Source of the DNA: Enteropsectra breve
Taxonomy: Eukaryota; Microsporidia
Direction of reading: 5' to 3'
Assembly: GCA_024243835.1 (NCBI GenBank)
Contig: JALPMN010000538.1
Coordinates: 1 to 16,489, forward strand
Length of the DNA stretch: 16,489 nt
Each line of letters opens with the position of its first letter. The first letter of the stretch is position 1. The notes below the pieces were generated by a model. That model did not search any database. It had not been told where the DNA came from and saw nothing but the letters and a program-made list of their open reading frames with translations. Made by a program: the position numbers and the translations under genes. Positions 1 to 7,923 of this stretch are shown here, piece by piece.

Positions 1-393
1 GTTTTTTTTTGGGGATTTTTAAAGTTGTAAATTTAAAAGTAAAAATAGAAGACAAATTTACTTCAATGGAAAGAGTGTCTGTGTATATTAATGCAGCATG
101 ATATACTCTATAATATAGTATGTCCATGCCTCCTATAAATAAATAAAAGATGTGCAATCGTAAAATTTTAATAGTGCGCAACTTTTTTTTGGGGGGTAGT
201 GTATTTTTTAATCTCATTAAAATGTAGGGAGTTCTCATGTTGTTCTCACAATCTTAATTATATATCACAGAAATATGGATTCCAAGGGAATTTACTAAAA
301 ATACATTTTACATATTTTAATATTTACATTTATACATTTGTCTAATGGCTAGTTTTTTTGCCACTACACATTGAGCTAAGCTTCTGGTAAAAG
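1..393. other. AT-rich left edge without a gene
   Basis: No credible reading frame is visible on either strand. The only marked structure is a T-run followed by a G-run that occurs twice: nine T then four G at 2-14, and eight T then six G at 183-196. The flanks of the two copies do not match. The stretch also holds the 3' flank of the homeodomain gene, with no AATAAA close to its stop. Confidence 0.6.
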
Positions 394-864
394 TTAATAA
401 TATTCGGTTATTTCACAAGAAGTAAAGCTGCTTCTGTTCCTTTTATTTGTAAACCAATTATTGACTTGCTTGATTGTAATTCCACAGATATTTGCAATAT
501 CTAGCTTTTCTTGATCATTTGGATATCTATCAATCCTAAAAGACGATTCTAATATTTCTATTATCTTTTTGGGAAATCTTTTTGGTTTTTTGACTAGTGA
601 GCTAGAGCATCTGGTACGCTTGTCAAAGAGGGTATCTATCTCAGTAGCAATATTATCCACATAATTTCTTTTACAGCCCAACATTCTGAATTCTAGATAC
701 TGTCTCACACCTTTAGAAATAAAAATGTTTGATTTTCTCATCTTGATATTAAACATTTCTTCCATTTTATCTACTCCATCTATAATTCTTTCATAACTAT
801 TCTTATAATAGTACTTTAGTGATGATATTCTTTCTGTATCGAAATTACAAACAACTCCTTGCAT
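394..864 (-). CDS. Homeodomain transcription factor, PBX/TALE-like recognition helix
   Basis: This 156-aa protein is a probable nuclear sequence-specific DNA-binding factor. The homeodomain occupies about residues 90-149. Counting from the invariant W48-F49 (W137, F138) puts the other landmarks at their standard places: L16 (L105), F20 (F109), N51 (N140) and R53 (R142). The third helix reads VNNWFTNKRNR and resembles PBX/MEIS-type TALE domains, but the three extra residues between helices 1 and 2 that define TALE are absent. Residue 50, which contributes to specificity, is Thr. Residues 1-89 are helical, basic and unrecognised. The ATG at 864 follows GAGCC. The gene is AT-richer than the core genes and stands alone beside a 1.7-kb spacer. 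Microsporidia are known to carry a set of small homeobox genes. The family is secure; the target genes are unknown. Confidence 0.88.
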   Translation of the reverse strand: MQGVVCNFDTERISSLKYYYKNSYERIIDGVDKMEEMFNIKMRKSNIFISKGVRQYLEFRMLGCKRNYVDNIATEIDTLFDKRTRCSSSLVKKPKRFPKKIIEILESSFRIDRYPNDQEKLDIANICGITIKQVNNWFTNKRNRSSFTSCEITEYY

Positions 865-955
865 GGCTCAAAAAATAGAGTATTTTAAATAGTGAAAATT
901 TTTAATTTACAAACAACTAATTCTGATAAATACTTAAATAAGAATAAATCAAACT

Positions 956-2409
956 ATTAATTAAAATTAGCCTAACATATATTTTTCAATAAAAAATTAC
1001 ATTATTATTTAGTTATGTCACTTTATAAAAACTGCCTTTTCAACTAAAGACTTTTGTTTATAATTAATCAAACTCTCAAAAAAATTGACAGTAAAAAAAT
1101 AAGTTAGTGGCAAATATCTTCACAATAAAACATTAACAAATAGATCTAATTCATTTCCACCAATCAAGCACCCATATTTTCAGAAAAGAAAGTAGTTTAA
1201 GCATAAAAATCTAATATCCATTTTATCGCAAAGTAAATCACATAATGTAATGTACCCACTTTCGCACATTAACAGCCATCAAAAATGTCAGCCGCACTTT
1301 TTTAAGATTTTAATTTTGAACTTACAAAATAATCTATCGCCTTTAGAAAAATATTTACTGAATAAGAAAAAAAGATTTTATAAGAAAGCTAAAAATCTAG
1401 CATATTCGATTATAGGCTAACTAAGAATGCATATTTCATTTTCAGTTTGAAATACTTTTGAAGTTTAACGATCGGTAAGCTATCTGAAGGTAATGTTATA
1501 TTGAATAAAATAATTGAACAAGTATTGTTATAAAGTACTTTAAAAAATTCTCTAGCATTTAAAAGAGAAACCCTTTGGGCTTTTTTTATTTACCTGCTGT
1601 TTTAAATATAAGTGTTGTAAAAGAGGATTTTTTGTTGTAAAGGAATAAGTTCTTATCTACTCTCAATTGAAAGTTTTTATGATTAAATTTCCTAATTTTT
1701 ATGATAGGAACATTTGATCATTTTATAATAAGCCTCAGTTTATGTTTTAAAAGCATCCTATGCGCGTTTAATCTTATGTGAAGTGTAAACATGCAAAATA
1801 CATTCTCATAAATATTTATGATCTTTTAAATAAACAGCTTAATAAATAGGGCATGGCTTTTTTGAATGCAATCCATAAATTTTTATCAGCCTTTTGATTA
1901 AAGTTTTAGTAAATATGCCAAAGAGAATTGATTTTAGTATGAAATTTATAAATAAGTGCATAATCTTAAGTGGATGATATAATAAAGGTAATGTAATGTT
2001 TTATAGATGAATTTACTTAAAACTGAATTCATTGTAGATTAAATTTTGGTTAAGCAGATATTTGGATAGAATAATAGAGCTTAATTTCTATGACACTTCT
2101 TAATACTGCCGTAGAGGCATACTTTAGTCCGATAAACAGATAATTTCATTTAATAAATTATTAACTCCTTTGGCATCTAGTATATTACATAACTTATTCC
2201 TTCGAATAGAAAAAAACTTATTAACATAATTTTAGGTTTCAATAAAAAAGATCAATGAGTATTTGTAATGAAGAAAAAGGCTATGACTAAGCGTATGCAT
2301 TTCAGTATGCAATACTTTGTTTTTAGATTTACACCTCCTTTTAGTATTGAAACAAGGTTTACATTTAAATTGCTCTCTTTTAATAAAGTTAGGCTAAAAT
2401 TTAATTAAT
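956..2409. repeat. Imperfect inverted repeat pair (956-976 and 2388-2409)
   Basis: The left arm ends in AAATTAGCCTAAC and the right arm begins GTTAGGCTAAAATTT. Over about 21 bases the two are reverse complements apart from one mismatch and one single-base length difference. They lie 1.4 kb apart and enclose most of the spacer. No target-site duplication and no internal reading frame are visible. Because half of each arm is AT-only sequence, chance cannot be excluded. Confidence 0.3.
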
Positions 2410-2554
2410 TAGAGCTTTACTGCTAAATAAATAGATATAAGCTTTGTATATCATGCTATATATGCATGGTTTTTAAGCACCACTAAATCCTCTTCTTTAG
2501 TTTTATTCTTTCACTCTTCTAAACTATTCCTTCTTTACAAAATATTTTCAATAG

Positions 2555-2557
2555 CCC
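2555..2557 (+). promoter_or_regulatory. CCC element just upstream of start codon
   Basis: The sequence AGCCCTTAG immediately precedes the ATG at 2562, with CCC at -7 to -5. A CCC or GGG triplet just before the start codon is a published microsporidian gene-start signal, and it supports this ATG as the true start. Confidence 0.55.
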
Positions 2558-2561
2558 TTAG

Positions 2562-5042
2562 ATGACAGTGAACATTGAAAGTGAGCTATCGCAGCTGAAT
2601 ATTGATCAAAGCAAATTACCAAATAGCCCTGATAGTCAAAACTTGCTAAATGAAATAAACATCCTGGCACATTCCACATTTATTAACGATATGTGCAGCA
2701 TTCAATTCCAGGGCCAGCACGCCCTTTTACTAGTTAAAGAGAACATTATATTTATATACACACTTGGTTTAGAGCTACTTACAACCTTTACTACAGAAAT
2801 GCCAATATTACTGGTGTTTTCTGACAACAACACATACTTTTTGATATCAGAAACACATATCTACACATATGAAAATAGCACAATGATTTGCTCTATTAAG
2901 CACTCTGCAGAATACATGAAGCAGTATTCAATTTCACAATGCTCGCATTATCTTTCTAGCAGCAGCAACAAACTTATTTTCTTCTCGCAGAAAGGAACGT
3001 TTTCACTCGCAACTCTTACGAATGGCAAAATGTCTCTTCTTCCTCAGGCCTCAGATTCCCTTTACTTTGATATTTCCAACGTATTCCAGCTGCAAGAAGA
3101 TGGAAGGAACGTAGTGTACATGCTTGCACGTACTACAACAAGAGACTATTTGTTTAAGTACAGCGTATCAGAAAATCGGCCCGTTTGTGAGTACGAGTAC
3201 ACAATGATACCCGTGCCGGCATTTAGCTACGCCTTTAACTTTAAAAACAAAATATATGCCGTACTCTCAGACAAGATATATCTTTGCAGCACAAATCGCA
3301 AGGCAGATAGCCCCGGCAGCATTGCTGCTCTGTTTAAATCCCAGAAAAGAGATAAATTAAATAGCCACAACATCCAGGCTGATGACAGCAAATCATACAT
3401 GCTGAACGGAATGAACTATCACTATGTGACGAATATCGGTTATTCAGATATCTGTTTTCATACCGAAACAGATTCTAAAGCTGTATTTTTTACACAGAAA
3501 GGTGAAGTATTTAGCATAAGCTCTTTGGAAACGAAAGCGGCAGTAAAACACGAGATCTCCCTGGAAGAAAACTTCATAAAAGCAGTGTATTGTCAAGGGT
3601 GTCACTATATTATCACCGAGTTGAATTTCTATGTTTTAGATGCCGATTTTAATATACTCACCAAGATTAATATAAAGAGCAAATCCTATGGGATAAGAAA
3701 ACACAAAGACGGTATCTCCGTTAAAACGGACACCAAGGGCATAAAAATAATAGAAGAATTGCAGCCGAACCGCGAATTCTCAGAGGCGATTGAAGTGTGC
3801 AAATGCGGCACCCTATTTGACTCGGTTCTCAAATTGCTAAATATTGCTAGGAGCGATAAAATACGATATTTTAAAGAGGGAATACTGGTGCTGAATGATA
3901 ATATACTTTATTGCCTGAAAGATAAAATTTACTCTTTTGGGGCTTGTGATGATGTAGTTGATTTCGTGCTGCAGGGCAGCAATATTGTTCTTGTGGATCT
4001 CAGGAAACGCGTGCGAACAATATCGCTTGGCCATGCTGCTACATGCAATGATGTACAGATGCAGGACTTAGGAATCTACCAAGAAAATAATGTTGCTTAT
4101 TTCAACAACGGAGTATACAGAGTGGGCGAAGAAGAGCTACACCTGCTTTATGAAACAAAGGGCTATATATGCAATATTTTACCGTTTGGCCAAGAAAGAG
4201 ATTCTTTATACGGGCATATTATCAAAACAACTAAAAATATTGAATTTTATGATCTAAGACTGAAAAGAATGCTTCATATAAGCAGTGAAGAACATACTCA
4301 GCCAGACAAAAATACTGAAATGTGTGTTAAATACAGGCTATGCGATTCTTTTTTGCATCTTGATATGATTAATCCAGAGTCAGAAAAGATTATTCCAAAC
4401 ACAGACGAACTGTATATGGCTGGGTCTATCGCTATTAACAAAAAATACCATGCTGTGAGACTAATCAACTTAGAAGTCCAGCATGCTGAACTAAGAATTA
4501 TGTCATCCAGGAAGTGTGTAATCAAAAAGAAGTACAAAGATATCCCATACTTGCTCGAGACAGCCAAAAATCTTCTTTGTGTTGCCTTCAAAAATTCCAT
4601 AATTGTCTACAAGCTAAAAAACAAGAGGCTGGTGAAGATATCAACACTTCCGAACTTGGGGATTATCGCTGCCAAAATACGCTATCTTGGATCAAGGTTT
4701 CTCGGTGTCGTGGGGCGAATGGGCACAGGATATCTGGTTGATATGCATGAGAAGAAAATAGCCCTTGTTGAGAATGCACATGACATGTTTATTTATAAGA
4801 GCAAGCTCGGGACAGTGTACAATGATGCAATCGCAGTAAATGAGGTTGAGTATTACAATGGTACATCCATTAAAGCCGTTAAAATATTAAAGGGCCGTGT
4901 AAGAGCCCACTATGAAGAGAGAAAAAGAGAGAGTAAATGGGAGCTTGTAAATGTAAATGAAATTACCAGACTGAAAGCAGGCTCTGCCAGAGAGCGTATA
5001 ATGGTGGTTGAAGAAGGTGGGAAAATAGTAATGTTAGAATAA
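2562..5042 (+). CDS. Large beta-propeller-like protein, possibly CPSF-A/RSE1/DDB1 family
   Basis: This 826-aa protein is built almost entirely of short hydrophobic beta-strand segments spaced like propeller blades. It has no membrane helix, no signal peptide and no catalytic motif that I can see. The best family clue is near the C-terminus: residues 671-685 (LLCVAFKNSIIVYKL), followed by a basic KNKRL and a strand pair around 707-725. This resembles the CPSF-A segment of Rse1/SF3b3, Cft1/CPSF160 and DDB1 (family pattern LLxGxGxxLRIYDLGKKxL). If correct, the protein would be a scaffold in splicing or 3'-end processing, strongly shortened from the usual 1100-1400 aa. The resemblance was judged by eye; another propeller scaffold such as a nucleoporin remains possible. 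The start is supported by CCC at -7. The stop overlaps an AT-rich tail with AATAAA. It converges on the TyrRS gene with 107 bp between stops. Confidence 0.6.
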   Translation: MTVNIESELSQLNIDQSKLPNSPDSQNLLNEINILAHSTFINDMCSIQFQGQHALLLVKENIIFIYTLGLELLTTFTTEMPILLVFSDNNTYFLISETHIYTYENSTMICSIKHSAEYMKQYSISQCSHYLSSSSNKLIFFSQKGTFSLATLTNGKMSLLPQASDSLYFDISNVFQLQEDGRNVVYMLARTTTRDYLFKYSVSENRPVCEYEYTMIPVPAFSYAFNFKNKIYAVLSDKIYLCSTNRKADSPGSIAALFKSQKRDKLNSHNIQADDSKSYMLNGMNYHYVTNIGYSDICFHTETDSKAVFFTQKGEVFSISSLETKAAVKHEISLEENFIKAVYCQGCHYIITELNFYVLDADFNILTKINIKSKSYGIRKHKDGISVKTDTKGIKIIEELQPNREFSEAIEVCKCGTLFDSVLKLLNIARSDKIRYFKEGILVLNDNILYCLKDKIYSFGACDDVVDFVLQGSNIVLVDLRKRVRTISLGHAATCNDVQMQDLGIYQENNVAYFNNGVYRVGEEELHLLYETKGYICNILPFGQERDSLYGHIIKTTKNIEFYDLRLKRMLHISSEEHTQPDKNTEMCVKYRLCDSFLHLDMINPESEKIIPNTDELYMAGSIAINKKYHAVRLINLEVQHAELRIMSSRKCVIKKKYKDIPYLLETAKNLLCVAFKNSIIVYKLKNKRLVKISTLPNLGIIAAKIRYLGSRFLGVVGRMGTGYLVDMHEKKIALVENAHDMFIYKSKLGTVYNDAIAVNEVEYYNGTSIKAVKILKGRVRAHYEERKRESKWELVNVNEITRLKAGSARERIMVVEEGGKIVMLE

Positions 5043-5044
5043 AA

Positions 5045-5050
5045 AATAAA
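5045..5050 (+). terminator. AATAAA polyadenylation signal of the 826-aa gene
   Basis: AATAAA begins three bases after the stop codon, and a second copy lies at 5086-5091. Polyadenylation signals this close to the stop are typical of compact microsporidian genes. Confidence 0.55.
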
Positions 5051-5104
5051 CTTTTGTTTTTAGCATAAAACATTTTGATTCTACAAATAAAGTAAGAAAT
5101 TTTG

Positions 5105-5110
5105 TTTATT
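5105..5110 (-). terminator. AATAAA polyadenylation signal of the TyrRS gene
   Basis: The plus strand reads TTTATT here, which is AATAAA on the minus strand about 40 bases past the TyrRS stop. The convergent 3' ends share the 107-bp spacer, so the two transcripts may overlap. Confidence 0.5.
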
Positions 5111-5149
5111 AAAGTAAAAAGATGAAAAGCAATGCATAAACAGGAATAT

Positions 5150-6127
5150 TTAGTAGGCATTTCTAATAAGCTCCTCTTCCCCGGCCATTGTAAGTCGCAC
5201 AGGATCAAGAATCTTGTCAATAGATGAGATGCAGGCCTGCTTCAGCTCTTCCACATCGAATTTCTTCTCCAAGAACCCACTTGCAAGATCCTCGTAGTTC
5301 GCGTATAAAACATTCTTTACAATGATGTCATTTTTCTCCATTGGGAAAATAATAAACTTGAAGATAATCAAGATACCGGAGCAGCTTGCATCCATGCACT
5401 TAGAGATCTTCGCATGGATGGTCTCTGAAGAGTCGAGCAGATCAATCTTTCCAAGCTCGTCGGATGAAGACATCTTTTCTGAGTTCAGCCCGGGCATCAT
5501 CGGGTTCATCAGGTACGCCCGCTTGTTGTAGCCGATGCGCTTCATGTGCTTCGCTGCATGCATGAAGATCTTGCGTTGGTCAACACCGCCGAACTCTGCA
5601 TCAACATCGAGGAACTCCTCGTCCAGTGCCTGCATGTTTGGATAAATCAGGCTTGACAGCAGTGGAGATGCTGTTTGTTTGACAACTTGCGAACCGGCTC
5701 TTTTCAGATCTCCGATTGTCGTGTTTTTTGCCATTTTGAATGAGTCAATCATATAGGACTTTGACTGCTGGTAGCTTGATCCCTTGATGAAGTGCACGCT
5801 GTTCAGATCAACCCCCAGCGATGAGAGCATTGCCTTCAGCAGTTTTTCGTAATACACAATTCGCAGCTCGATTTTGTCCATAGGAGCCTTCAGATTGTCA
5901 AGAAATCCATGGATGTCTGCAAGAAGAATCTTCACTGTGCATCCAGCCTTGATGAAATCCCTGAGCTTCATAATGGGAAGAAAATAGGCAATGTGGGGCC
6001 GTCCAGTAATTGCTGTTCCCCAGTATATTTTGAGTGATCTTTCATCGATAATCTTACGCATGGTGTCTTCAGATGTCACTTCCTGCAAGTTTCTCTTTAT
6101 TAGGAACAGTTTTTCATCTGTGTTCAT
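5150..6127 (-). CDS. TYS1: Tyrosyl-tRNA synthetase, cytosolic
   Basis: This 325-aa class I aminoacyl-tRNA synthetase charges tRNA-Tyr with tyrosine in the cytosol. The Rossmann-fold HIGH-type motif is PHIAY at residues 44-48, preceded by the tyrosine-pocket YWG (35-37). The eukaryote/archaeal signature GGVDQRK lies at 180-186, and the KMSKS loop is KMSSS at 218-222, just after MPGL. The anticodon-binding region fills the remainder. The protein matches the minimal eukaryotic core of about 340 aa, without the EMAPII-like C-terminal domain of animal enzymes. The first ATG (6127) gives a normal N-terminus. The gene lies head-to-tail behind Nar1, 105 bp downstream of it, and converges on the 826-aa gene. 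It is among the GC-richest genes here, consistent with a conserved, well-expressed gene. Confidence 0.97.
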   Translation of the reverse strand: MNTDEKLFLIKRNLQEVTSEDTMRKIIDERSLKIYWGTAITGRPHIAYFLPIMKLRDFIKAGCTVKILLADIHGFLDNLKAPMDKIELRIVYYEKLLKAMLSSLGVDLNSVHFIKGSSYQQSKSYMIDSFKMAKNTTIGDLKRAGSQVVKQTASPLLSSLIYPNMQALDEEFLDVDAEFGGVDQRKIFMHAAKHMKRIGYNKRAYLMNPMMPGLNSEKMSSSDELGKIDLLDSSETIHAKISKCMDASCSGILIIFKFIIFPMEKNDIIVKNVLYANYEDLASGFLEKKFDVEELKQACISSIDKILDPVRLTMAGEEELIRNAY

Positions 6128-6232
6128 TCTTATGGATGAAAATTTTTGTATTTGTAAGAAGCCTATAAATGCAAAATATCCATAAATTTTTAATGGTCAT
6201 AAGATATGTATTACGAGCGAGTGCTTATATAT

Positions 6233-7243
6233 TTACCACTGGATTGTGAATGTCTTCTTCTTGGGCCTTTTGAATTCTCGTTCAGCTGTGGTTGTGCTTA
6301 TCGTATCACTGTATTGTAGTTTAAAGTCACTGTATTTTATTGATTCATTGGTGCCCGTAGCGTTGCTTATGACATCTTTAAGCTGTGCAGGCCCGTTGAT
6401 GCATCCACCTTGGCACATTTTCAGTTCAATGTACTTCCCATTTTCTGCTGCCACTTTACTTTCTTCCTTCAGCATTCTCATGCAGGCCTCCATTCCTGTT
6501 GTTTCCTCTATCTGGTAATTGTGGGTTCTTTCCCATACTTTTAAAACATATGGTTGCTCGGAAGCTTGATTTAAACTACTGCTTTCCCACCAGTTTTTTC
6601 TTGTGAGAAATTCTGCAAAGTCTCTGGTCCCAATCAAATGGTCTATTTTGCAGTTGTCTCTTCTTGTTTCGTCTTTCTTGTCGTAGCACTGCACAATGCT
6701 TATTATTCTGTAGTCATTTTTGCTGATGTTCTGTTCAGAAAGCCTTTCGATTATGTATTCACTCGCCATTTGCTGGTGGGTTTTTACGCGGGAGAGGAGC
6801 GGAAGGAGTGCTGGAAAGACTCTTTCTACGTACAGCACAACAGCTGGGCACTCGGAGGAAATCCCCTGTTGCTCGCCTTTATCAAAATAGGATGAGTCTG
6901 TTACCAGCAGTGTATTAAAATTGCTCTTAATGAACTGAACCAAGTTGTTTTCAAACAGTGCATAGCGATACTCTAGCTCTTTATCCCACATAATATTTTT
7001 GTAATTTAAACTCTCATTGTCCTGTAGTCTTATGTAGTTTAGAAATAAATTCTTTTTACTCTGTGGTGAAATAATAAAAGCCATTGGAGTATCCCGATCT
7101 TCAAGAAATGAGACATCCGGTTTGAAGAGGGCAGCTTCATCACTCGTTATGCATCCGCTGCACGCCAAACAGTCATCGAGAGAGATGGTTTCTTGCTTAA
7201 TGCATGGAGCAGAATTTGTGCTCTCTGGGAAAAAAGATGGCAT
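6233..7243 (-). CDS. NAR1: Nar1/IOP1 cytosolic Fe-S assembly protein (Fe-only hydrogenase-like)
   Basis: This 336-aa protein belongs to the cytosolic iron-sulfur assembly (CIA) machinery. Nar1 hands Fe-S clusters to the targeting complex for insertion into cytosolic and nuclear proteins. All eight cluster ligands can be placed. For the N-terminal 4Fe-4S site they are C14 (in CIKQ) and C25, C28, C31 (in LDDCLACSGCITS). For the hydrogenase-like site they are C132 (ECPAVV), C186 (QCYDKK), and C277 and C281 (CQGGC). The protein ends in Trp (TIQW), as expected for CIA-complex binding tails. A basic patch (KRPKKK, 325-330) lies near the end. It is much shorter than yeast Nar1 (491 aa); a large loop between C14 and C25 is missing. 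The gene fits an organism that keeps mitosomal Fe-S export without respiration. The ATG at 7243 gives the shortest N-terminus that still retains the first ligand. Confidence 0.95.
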   Translation of the reverse strand: MPSFFPESTNSAPCIKQETISLDDCLACSGCITSDEAALFKPDVSFLEDRDTPMAFIISPQSKKNLFLNYIRLQDNESLNYKNIMWDKELEYRYALFENNLVQFIKSNFNTLLVTDSSYFDKGEQQGISSECPAVVLYVERVFPALLPLLSRVKTHQQMASEYIIERLSEQNISKNDYRIISIVQCYDKKDETRRDNCKIDHLIGTRDFAEFLTRKNWWESSSLNQASEQPYVLKVWERTHNYQIEETTGMEACMRMLKEESKVAAENGKYIELKMCQGGCINGPAQLKDVISNATGTNESIKYSDFKLQYSDTISTTTAEREFKRPKKKTFTIQW

Positions 7244-7545
7244 TAGCGGTTTTTAATTTTTTCACAATTTATTTTATCGACAGATCCTGAAGGCGTTATT
7301 TACTTCAATATTTTACAAATAGTGTTTGTATTACGATCATAGTTAAGTCATTCATAAGATGGGCTAACATCATAAAGAATCCAGGTGAAATTTATTTCTT
7401 GTAGGAAATGATTAAGTCTTTTGCTTGAATTAACATTAGAAACATGGTAAGTTTTTTCCTTTACTAAACATCCTGTATAAGCTACTAAGTCAGGACTAAA
7501 TTAGAAATCAATGATAAAAATGACGAAAATTAAAGTAGCTTGCAT

Positions 7546-7599
7546 ACAAAGTAGGTATCTTTATGATACTCTTTGTCTAAGCTTCAAATAGATACCTAC
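7546..7599. repeat. Two overlapping, mutually exclusive hairpins
   Basis: Hairpin A pairs GTAGGTATCT (7551-7560) perfectly with AGATACCTAC (7590-7599) across a 29-nt loop. Hairpin B pairs ACAAAG (7546-7551) with CTTTGT (7571-7576) and GTATC (7555-7559) with GATAC (7565-7569), with a small internal loop and a 5-nt apical loop. Both need the GTATC segment, so only one can form at a time. The strand and any transcript are unknown. Confidence 0.5.
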
Positions 7600-7911
7600 G
7601 CATAGAATAGTCATTTATAAACTAAAAATATCATTTTAAAAATAATGGATTGCTAACCTCACAGATCCTCATCTGATATGTATATTCACTAACATGTAAA
7701 AGTATATAGACTATATGTTTTAATCCTATGAAATAATGAAAAAATATAACGTACATTTTTGGTGAATGGAATTTAAAGAAGCTTCTGGATTAGAATGATA
7801 CAAACTCTTATCAGTCAGTTTACTACTGTGCTCATAAAATAACATTGCTGTTTTAAATGAATATAATGCGATTTTAGATTCATCTTTCATTCAAAAGAGT
7901 TTTCCTGAAGA

Positions 7912-7921
7912 CCCTCTGGGG
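7912..7921 (+). promoter_or_regulatory. CCC/GGGG elements before the SED5 start
   Basis: The block CCCTCTGGGG lies directly before CC and the ATG at 7924, inside an otherwise AT-rich leader. It contains both the CCC and GGG forms of the microsporidian start-proximal signal, and its two ends could pair as a tiny hairpin. Confidence 0.5.
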
Positions 7922-7923
7922 CC

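Larger units (their letters stand above)
865..2561. other. 1.7-kb AT-rich intergenic region
   Basis: No frame with coding character, tRNA or rRNA is visible in this long spacer between the divergent homeodomain gene and the 826-aa gene. It holds a pair of roughly 21-bp inverted repeats at 956-976 and 2388-2409. A TAGGCTAA core shared with these also occurs near 1414. Both promoters must lie here; a TATATAT run near 2458 is about 100 bp upstream of the plus-strand start. Confidence 0.6.
7244..7923. other. Divergent promoter region between NAR1 and SED5
   Basis: This 680-bp AT-rich spacer holds the upstream regions of both flanking genes. No reading frame or tRNA is credible. The main internal structure is the pair of overlapping hairpins at 7546-7599. 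The last bases before the SED5 ATG are unusually GC-rich. Confidence 0.6.

Noticed and set aside
1567..1588. CCCTTTGGGC followed by a T-run, like an intrinsic or Pol III terminator
   Set aside because: The stem is only three base pairs and no Pol III gene with A and B boxes lies upstream.
4298..4600. 100-codon minus-strand frame inside the 826-aa gene
   Set aside because: It is an antisense shadow with hydrophobic runs that mirror the Lys/Asn-rich sense strand. There is no independent support.
6246..6895. Plus-strand frames over NAR1 (90 and 85 codons)
   Set aside because: They lie antisense to NAR1, whose eight cluster cysteines are all in place.
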